Below are positions 17,123 through 22,746 of a stretch of 22,746 bases of DNA, piece by piece. A program made the translations under genes and the position numbers. This stretch comes from Bacteroidota bacterium (GTDB lineage: Bacteria; Bacteroidota; Bacteroidia; Bacteroidales; FEN-979), in NCBI GenBank assembly GCA_026391755.1, contig JAPLDN010000348.1, positions 1-22,746 of the forward strand, in the 5' to 3' direction. Within the stretch, counting starts at the first letter, position 1. Each line of letters opens with the position of its first letter. A model generated the notes under the pieces. It was not told the DNA's origin. It made no database searches and saw only the letters and a list, made by a program, of their open reading frames with translations.

Positions 17123-18265
17123 ATGGAAAATTTTACCGCATTTAATCCTACAGTTCTTCATTTCGGCCGGAATATACTGGCTGCTCTCGGAGCCACCCTT
17201 AAAGAATACGGAAACCGAGTGCTGTTTATTTACGGTTCAGGTTCCATAAAAACCAGTGGCCTTTATGAACAGATCATGTCTAATCTTTCACAGGCAGGGC
17301 TCGAAGTATTTGAATATGAAGGTATCAGGCCAAATCCATTGATTGAAGATGTGGATGCAGCTGCTGAAAAAGGCCGGGCCTGTAAAGTCAATGTAATCCT
17401 TGCTGTTGGAGGGGGCAGTGTGCTCGATTCAGCAAAAGTCATTGCTGCTACAATTCCCGTGCATCATTCAGGCTGGGATTTCCTTGATGGCAAAGCCAAA
17501 CCTGAATCGGCCGTACCGGTAGTTGCAGTTCCTACATTGGCTGCCACAGGATCTGAAATGAATCCCTTTGCAGTCATTACCAACACCGCTACCAGGCAAA
17601 AATGGGCTTTTGGTTCCCCGCTTACTTTTCCCAAACATTCTTTCCTGGACCCTTCACTTACTTTATCGGTGCCAGCCAATTATACAGCCTATGGCATTGC
17701 CGACCTTATCGCTCATTGTTTCGAAGCATGGTTCGGCATCGGGGATGCCAGCCTTCCCGACAGGTTTGTAGTCTCCATTGTAAAAGAAGCCATGGACATC
17801 GGGCCTGAACTTCTGGCCAACCTGCATGATTACGAATTACGGGAAAAGATCATGTTTTCGGCCACCATGGCCCTTAATGGAATGACGATGTACGGCAGGG
17901 CTGGAGGTGACTGGGGCGTACACAGTATAGGCCATTGCCTTTCATTCCTTTATGGAATCCCCCATGGCGCTTCCCTTACCATCGTTTACCCTGCCTGGCT
18001 CAGGTATTTTAAAGCCCGGATCCCGGGCCGGATATCCCAGCTCGGTTCATCTCTTTTTAATGCAGAGCTTACTGCGGATGAATCTATCCTGAAGATCGAA
18101 CAATTCTTCAATACGATCCAATGCCCGGTAAGCCTTTCCCAGTTCGGTGTAACCGGCGATCAGCGCAAGACAATATACGATAACATGGTTATCAGCAAGG
18201 TCAGCGGAGGGAATATGAAACTTAAGGAAAGTGATTTCTACCCCCTCATCGATCTGTTCCTGTAA
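17123..18265 (+). CDS. Iron-containing alcohol dehydrogenase, YqhD/BDH type
   Basis: Group III metal-dependent dehydrogenase, likely an NADPH-dependent aldehyde reductase. The nucleotide-binding half has YGSGSIKTSGLY (37-48) and GGGS (97-100) followed by LDSAK. The metal ligands expected for E. coli YqhD (D194, H198, H267, H281) are present at the same numbers, in ADLIAHCFE, WGVHSIGH and GIPHGAS. Length (380) is typical. It stands alone with its own promoter, between the divergent START gene and the convergent AAA+ gene. YqhD proteins protect against toxic short aldehydes; the natural substrate here is unknown. Confidence 0.94.
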   Translation: MENFTAFNPTVLHFGRNILAALGATLKEYGNRVLFIYGSGSIKTSGLYEQIMSNLSQAGLEVFEYEGIRPNPLIEDVDAAAEKGRACKVNVILAVGGGSVLDSAKVIAATIPVHHSGWDFLDGKAKPESAVPVVAVPTLAATGSEMNPFAVITNTATRQKWAFGSPLTFPKHSFLDPSLTLSVPANYTAYGIADLIAHCFEAWFGIGDASLPDRFVVSIVKEAMDIGPELLANLHDYELREKIMFSATMALNGMTMYGRAGGDWGVHSIGHCLSFLYGIPHGASLTIVYPAWLRYFKARIPGRISQLGSSLFNAELTADESILKIEQFFNTIQCPVSLSQFGVTGDQRKTIYDNMVISKVSGGNMKLKESDFYPLIDLFL

Positions 18266-18280
18266 TGTTTCCCCGAATCA

Positions 18281-18309
18281 GGGCTTAAGTATTTTATTTA
18301 ATAACGCCC
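18281..18309. terminator. Weak hairpin between the dehydrogenase and AAA+ genes
   Basis: GGGC(18281-18284) and GCCC(18306-18309) flank an AT-rich loop, with up to three further A-T pairs if one C is bulged. It lies between two convergent stop codons, where a bidirectional terminator would be useful, but there is no proper T-tract and the stem is short. Confidence 0.22.
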
Positions 18310-18345
18310 TCTCCAGGTACCGATCCAGCCTGGAACCCGACCTGC

Positions 18346-20814
18346 TTACCCGTTTTGTATGCTGATGGCATGGAGGAAATCTTCCTTCTTTATGGTAGTC
18401 AGTTCAATGGTTTCAGGATTCTCTGCGGTAGCCAGCCTTGCCGAAAGTTCCTGAAGGGTTTTTTCAAACAGGTTCCTTACAAACCTTGCATTCCCGAAAG
18501 AAGCTGATGTTCTTTCCTCGCAGTTGGCAAAATAGGTATTGATAGGTTCAATAGCATCGTCGGAGATGACAAATCCCTTCTTTTTGCAGTTATACCTGAA
18601 AATCTCAGAGAGGTCTTTCACTGAGAAATTCGGGAAGGTAAAGGAGCGGGTGAACCGGGAAGACAGCCCCGGGTTAGAATCCACAACTTTTTTCATCAGG
18701 TTGGTATAACCAGCCAGGATGACAATAAGTTTATCCCTTTCGTCTTCCATTCGTTTCAGAAGGGTGTCGATGGCTTCCTGGCCAAAATCATTTTCCCCTC
18801 CCCTGGTCAGCATGTAGGCCTCATCAACAAAGAGGATCCCATTGATGGCTGAATCTATCACTTTATCGGTCTTTGGGGCTGTCTGGCCAACATATTGGGC
18901 AACCAGGTCGGCCCTGGAAACCTCTACAACATGCCCCTTGGCAAGGATGCCCATGGATTTGTATACCCGGCCAAGAATCCTTGCAACCGTGGTTTTACCG
19001 GTACCCGGGGCCCCAAGGAACAGGGAGTGCAAAACCAGCGAAGTTGTTTGCAAGCCCCTTGTTTTTCTAAGCTTTTCAACTTTAATATAATTAGCCAACT
19101 TGACGATCTCTTCTTTGATGTTATCAAGGCCAATCATATCCGAGAGTTCGCCCATAATCTGCTCCAGGGTTTCTTCCCTGTCATCGGTAAACACATCCTT
19201 TACCGATTCCTCAATATCGGCAAGCTTTATGGTCTGGAGTTCCTCATTTCCCGGATTTTCCAGCGCCGACAATCTTATTGCCTGGACCCTGATAAGCTCT
19301 TCGAAAAAATTCCTGACAGCCCTGGCATTTCCGAATGTCTTGGTGCGGGAAGCATAAAGAAAAGCAAAGTACCTCAGGCATTTCGCCTCTGCATCCGGAT
19401 CCAGGGTTAAATTGCGCTCAGCGGCTGTTTTTTTAAAAATTTCCAGTAACTCATCCGCCTTATAATCCTGAAAATTGAAGTATTGGTTGAACCTTGATTG
19501 CAAGCCCGTATTTGATGTAATGAAATCCTGCATTTCTTTCGGGTATCCGGCGACAATAACGATAAGCCTTCCCCTTTCATCCTCCATTCGTTTGACCAGG
19601 GTATCGATGGCTTCCTGGCCAAAGCCCCCTTTCAGATCTGAAGCAAGGGCATAAGCTTCATCGATAAATAAAATGCCATCCAGGGCCGAATCAATAGCTT
19701 TGTTTGTCTTTATAGCTGTTTGGCCAACATATTCGGCTACCAGCCCCGACCGGTCAACTTCCACAACATGGCCGCTTTTCAGCAGGCCCAGTGAATGATA
19801 TATTCTTCCAAGCAGCCTGGCAACGGTGGTCTTTCCTGTTCCCGGGGGGCCCATGAAGACCGAGTGAAGGGAAACCGGATTAGCCGACAGTCCTTCCTTC
19901 TGACGCTTCTGCTCTATTTTAATATACTTTATCAGGGCGTCAACTTCTTCTTTGACTTTTACCAGCCCCGTAAGTTTCTTCAGTTCGCCCATAGCCAGTT
20001 CGAACTTGACTTCATCAGGAGCCGAAGTGTCGGAAGATTCTGCAGGATTTTCTTCCTTTTTTCGCTGCGATTTTGGTCTTTTCTTTGTTTCCTGGGGTTT
20101 TTGGGATGTCTGCTTCTGATATTCTTCTTCGGTCATAGACATCACAACAACCCAGGAACCATTACCATACGTAAGGCTTGAAACCCAGTAACCTTCTTTT
20201 CGTTTATCGGAGATCTCCTGTTCAGGGAAAGTGCCACGGTAAGCCCAGGACTGGTATAGGATATCGGTGCCCTTGGAAACAACAAGCAGCCATTTCTGGT
20301 CGCCGTAGGCCAGGGAAGTTATGATAAACCCTTTGTTCCAGTATTCTTCGATGGCTTTTTCAGGGAAGTCGGCCGACATCTCCCATTTCTGTTCAAAGGT
20401 CTTTTGAGATTTCGATAAAACTATGACCCAGCGGTTCTCCCCATAAGTGATATAGGATATATGAAAGCCCGCTTTAATTGCTTTCTCAACATCTTTTAAA
20501 GGAAATTTGCTCCCGCATTTCCACTGCTGGTCGGTATAACCGCATCCCTGCGACATGATAAGCACCCAACTGGAGTCCCCCCAGGTTATATTAGTAATAT
20601 AGAAGTTTTCTTTCCAGCCTTCATCAATTGATTTTGCAGGGAATTCGCTCCTTTGAAAATATCGCTGACCGGTATAACCGGTCTGTTCGGCCATCAGCAC
20701 CGCCCAACTGCTGCTTCCATAGGCAACATGCGAAATATCAATACCGCTGTTCCATCCATTAGTCACGGCATCGGCCGGGAACGTATTGTAAAGTACAAAT
20801 TCTTCCCTTTTCAT
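18346..20814 (-). CDS. Five-repeat + tandem CbbX/SpoVK-like AAA+ ATPase
   Basis: Cytoplasmic AAA+ machine of 822 residues. Residues 12-235 are five repeats of exactly 46 residues; the repeat resembles the one in DUF7477-type proteins (FP..I...W..G..I....YG...W..V.S). A Lys/Glu/Pro-rich linker (236-270) follows. AAA domain 1 has Walker A GPPGTGKT (322-329), pore loop YVGQT (362-366), Walker B ILFIDEA (381-387) and arginine finger R441. AAA domain 2 has GAPGTGKT (601-608), YVGQT (641-645), ILFVDEA (660-666) and R720. Each is followed by the small lid domain with FGNAR of the CbbX family. Both ATPase sites look complete. CbbX remodels Rubisco, but no Rubisco gene is here, so the client must differ. 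It starts 3 bases after the stop of the membrane zinc-ribbon gene, so the two are probably cotranslated. Confidence 0.9.
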   Translation of the reverse strand: MKREEFVLYNTFPADAVTNGWNSGIDISHVAYGSSSWAVLMAEQTGYTGQRYFQRSEFPAKSIDEGWKENFYITNITWGDSSWVLIMSQGCGYTDQQWKCGSKFPLKDVEKAIKAGFHISYITYGENRWVIVLSKSQKTFEQKWEMSADFPEKAIEEYWNKGFIITSLAYGDQKWLLVVSKGTDILYQSWAYRGTFPEQEISDKRKEGYWVSSLTYGNGSWVVVMSMTEEEYQKQTSQKPQETKKRPKSQRKKEENPAESSDTSAPDEVKFELAMGELKKLTGLVKVKEEVDALIKYIKIEQKRQKEGLSANPVSLHSVFMGPPGTGKTTVARLLGRIYHSLGLLKSGHVVEVDRSGLVAEYVGQTAIKTNKAIDSALDGILFIDEAYALASDLKGGFGQEAIDTLVKRMEDERGRLIVIVAGYPKEMQDFITSNTGLQSRFNQYFNFQDYKADELLEIFKKTAAERNLTLDPDAEAKCLRYFAFLYASRTKTFGNARAVRNFFEELIRVQAIRLSALENPGNEELQTIKLADIEESVKDVFTDDREETLEQIMGELSDMIGLDNIKEEIVKLANYIKVEKLRKTRGLQTTSLVLHSLFLGAPGTGKTTVARILGRVYKSMGILAKGHVVEVSRADLVAQYVGQTAPKTDKVIDSAINGILFVDEAYMLTRGGENDFGQEAIDTLLKRMEDERDKLIVILAGYTNLMKKVVDSNPGLSSRFTRSFTFPNFSVKDLSEIFRYNCKKKGFVISDDAIEPINTYFANCEERTSASFGNARFVRNLFEKTLQELSARLATAENPETIELTTIKKEDFLHAISIQNG
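20092..20781 (-). repeat. Five 138-bp coding repeats (46 residues each) in the AAA+ protein
   Basis: The dipeptide FP occurs at residues 12, 58, 104, 150 and 196, and the conserved Trp of the YGxxxW motif at 37, 83, 129, 175 and 221; every step is exactly 46. The fifth copy degenerates after about residue 230. The regular beta-strand pattern with aromatic anchors suggests a beta-propeller or similar repeat fold for binding a partner. Confidence 0.9.
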
Positions 20815-20817
20815 AGC

Positions 20818-22491
20818 TTATGTTCTTACTCCGCCTCCGCAATAAGGGCATGTTCCGCTTGATCCCGCGCTGGAGGTGAAGGTTCTGTTACAGTGCGGAC
20901 ATCTATATTCTGAATTGGTTGCGGCTGCCGAGAGAGCATACAGTACCAGCATGACAATGGCTACAATCACTACGAGTACACTCAGGTAGTAGGTCACCAG
21001 GATTGCCATCAGTATGAGGATGGTTAAAATAATGATCCTTGGTATCGCCATGACAGGACCAACAACCACAAAGCTTTCAATTATCATCACGATATACATG
21101 AACATCAGGGTGATGAAAGTTATATAAAGGATCCAATGGATTGAGCGCGTATAACCGGATGGAATGAGTTTAAACCCATCATTGATGAACCATTCGGTCT
21201 CCCCTCCGTTCCATATAAATGCAATGAAAACAACAAGAGCCAGTATCGCACCTATGGTCAGCGGCCACCACCTCATGCGTTTTAAAGGAAATACTTTGTT
21301 CAGGATGTTTCCGGAGCTTCCTCCATCGCTCTTGGATCCTCCCTGCAGCATTGGATCTCTGCGACCAATCCGGTTCAAAAGGTTGTCGATAAAGTCATAC
21401 TTTTTATAAACGAAATACAGCAAAATGGCAAAAATTACTGCGATGAGCCAGGACCTGATATTCGTGAAATTGAAAATGCTGCGGAAAATAACTTTGGACT
21501 CATGGAAAAAGTAGCTTCCTCCTTTAAGATAGGCACCGTCATTGATCGACCCTATAGTGGCATACCCTTGTTTCCCGTCGGGTAAAAGCAAAAGTGCCGA
21601 CTTTTTTACAATCTGTATCACCCTGAAAGTATCTCCTTTTGCCAGGTAAGCAATTGCGTTGTAACTTCCTGCCGAATCATGGATGGCAAATTTATCCTCA
21701 GCTACAACATAGGTTGTGTTGGGCTTTACCTTGTCGAGTTCTTCCCTTTGCATACGGGCTCTGTAATCCGCCCTCTTAGCAATAGGATAATCCGAAGTAT
21801 CTTTTGTAATGTTCCTTCCGTAAAGTGCCGACAACTCCTCCAGTGGCAGTACCCTTGAATAGAGCCTGAGTTCATCTATCTGGCCGTCAAAGGGTCCTAT
21901 CCTGAGAAAGGGATAACCGTCTCTCATATTTGCCGGACTGGAAAATACCTGGTCATTGACAACAAACCGCATCGCCTGGTCGTCCCGGTCATATACCAGG
22001 GCGATAAAGGTCCAGCTTTTAGCCAATATCTCTGGTCCTTTAAGGCTTCCGTCACTGCCGGCACAGGCTGTCCAATATATAAAACCGCTATTCCGTTCAG
22101 CATAAATCCCCCTGTAGTGAACATCTCTGCTCCAGTCATTATCGCTCTGGTACAGTATTCCCGATTCCATGTTGCTTGTATTCAACTGTATCCAGAATGT
22201 AATGGTAATAAGAGGTTGTTTGCCGGGGCTGATATCCAAAGGGATAGAGATAAAGCTTCTCTTATTATGCTTGAAATCATAGGCCAGGCTGCTTGCTTTG
22301 CCCTGGTTTTCAAAGCGGTCGGGTGCAGGTTTAATTCCCTGGATCTTAGGGGGCTTAATATGCCCTTCTGCTTCCTTTGCACTCCCGTCGAGCTTAAAAA
22401 AGCCCAGCAAGCAGTCGGTGGGCATAGCCTGCTGGGGGTAAGTGAACAAACTGATAAGCAGCAATATACCGGATAAATATATCCTTTTCAT
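20818..22491 (-). CDS. Membrane protein: signal peptide, LamG, SH3-like, multiple TM, zinc ribbon
   Basis: Residues 1-21 are a signal peptide. Residues 28-225 form a LamG/Laminin_G_3 domain (TFWIQLNT, SWTFIALVYDRDD, GQIDELRLYSRVLPLEEL). Residues 258-316 resemble a bacterial SH3 domain (AYLAKGDTFRVI, GYATIGSIND). Then come hydrophobic segments at about 346-362, 409-427, 452-470, 474-500 and 502-521, and a C-terminal zinc ribbon with C531-x2-C534 and C548-x2-C551. With five helices the LamG and SH3 parts would be periplasmic and the zinc ribbon cytoplasmic, facing the AAA+ protein encoded 3 bases downstream. I do not recognise this architecture as a named family. It starts 27 bases after the small membrane gene upstream. 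Confidence 0.85.
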   Translation of the reverse strand: MKRIYLSGILLLISLFTYPQQAMPTDCLLGFFKLDGSAKEAEGHIKPPKIQGIKPAPDRFENQGKASSLAYDFKHNKRSFISIPLDISPGKQPLITITFWIQLNTSNMESGILYQSDNDWSRDVHYRGIYAERNSGFIYWTACAGSDGSLKGPEILAKSWTFIALVYDRDDQAMRFVVNDQVFSSPANMRDGYPFLRIGPFDGQIDELRLYSRVLPLEELSALYGRNITKDTSDYPIAKRADYRARMQREELDKVKPNTTYVVAEDKFAIHDSAGSYNAIAYLAKGDTFRVIQIVKKSALLLLPDGKQGYATIGSINDGAYLKGGSYFFHESKVIFRSIFNFTNIRSWLIAVIFAILLYFVYKKYDFIDNLLNRIGRRDPMLQGGSKSDGGSSGNILNKVFPLKRMRWWPLTIGAILALVVFIAFIWNGGETEWFINDGFKLIPSGYTRSIHWILYITFITLMFMYIVMIIESFVVVGPVMAIPRIIILTILILMAILVTYYLSVLVVIVAIVMLVLYALSAAATNSEYRCPHCNRTFTSSAGSSGTCPYCGGGVRT

Positions 22492-22518
22492 ATCTGGGTT
22501 TAAGAATTAAATAAACAC

Positions 22519-22746
22519 CTATATATAAATCACATAGTTCCTGATAAAGTTGAGCCCTGCAAAAAATATTATCATGAAACCAAGCATCAGGACGAGCATG
22601 AATGTCAGGATTAACATAATAAAGTAGAAGGGGTTGAACTGTTCCGATTTGGTTTTGCTGCCGTCACTCCAGGTGCTTACCCAGGTTTCTGTAGCCGGAG
22701 TAGCCAGGAAAAGGCCCATGATAGTTCCAATCAGCATATTATGTAT
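22519..22746 (-). CDS. Small membrane protein, partial at the window edge
   Basis: The frame stays open to the window end (three codons upstream of the ATG at 22737), so the true start may be outside. The visible 75 codons show a short hydrophobic stretch, a polar Trp/Ser/Lys loop (WVSTWSDGSKTKSEQ), and a strong membrane helix of about 25 residues (FYFIMLILTF onward), ending FIRNYVIYI. No family recognised. Same strand and close spacing make it the likely upstream member of the membrane/AAA+ module. Confidence 0.6.
   Translation of the reverse strand: MHNMLIGTIMGLFLATPATETWVSTWSDGSKTKSEQFNPFYFIMLILTFMLVLMLGFMIIFFAGLNFIRNYVIYI

Noticed and set aside
18320..18345. CCAGG...CCTGG inverted repeat near the AAA+ stop as terminator
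   Set aside because: Five-bp arms with an 11-base loop and no T-tract; too weak to call.

Overview
The window looks like chromosomal DNA of a Bacteroidetes bacterium, probably an environmental relative of the Bacteroidales/Marinilabiliales. The evidence is several promoters of the Bacteroidetes type (-33 TTG, about 20 bp, -7 TAnnTTTG), few recognisable Shine-Dalgarno sites, signal peptides ending in A-x-Q-like sites, an OprO/OprP-type phosphate porin, and Bacteroidetes-style sensor kinases. There are no RNA genes, CRISPR arrays or insertion sequences. Coding density is very high and no gene-free stretch exceeds about 180 bases.

Left part (1-8930): the 3' portion of a large hybrid histidine kinase (+) meets, tail to tail and overlapping, a complete phosphate-uptake locus on the minus strand. 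Its order is porin > pstS > pstC > pstA > pstB > phoU. The porin promoter has a -7 element but no -33 element. In place of the -33 lies a four-copy direct repeat (TTAACA-like hexamers at an exact 11-bp period), which is the layout of a PHO box. A second promoter, TTG-N20-TATATTTG, spans the end of pstS and should drive pstCAB-phoU separately. A 7/8-bp tandem array lies between porin and pstS.

Middle part (8931-14973, minus strand): a tight run of a putative HEPN-like protein, a CHAD-domain protein (a polyphosphate-binding fold), a copper P1B-ATPase overlapping the CHAD gene by 4 bases, and a TPR-PAS-HisKA_2 sensor kinase with no response regulator beside it. The CHAD gene lies 5 kb upstream of the Pst locus, so phosphate handling (porin, ABC importer, PhoU, polyphosphate binding) is the main theme of the left two thirds.

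Right part (14974-22746): a LamG lipoprotein (+) and a secreted START-domain protein (-) that share stop-codon bases; a YqhD-type alcohol dehydrogenase (+) with a good promoter; and a minus-strand module running in from the right edge. This module has a small membrane protein, a LamG-SH3-multi-TM-zinc-ribbon protein, and an 822-residue protein with five exact 46-residue repeats followed by two CbbX/SpoVK-like AAA+ domains. I do not recognise it as a named system, and it is the best candidate for something undescribed here.
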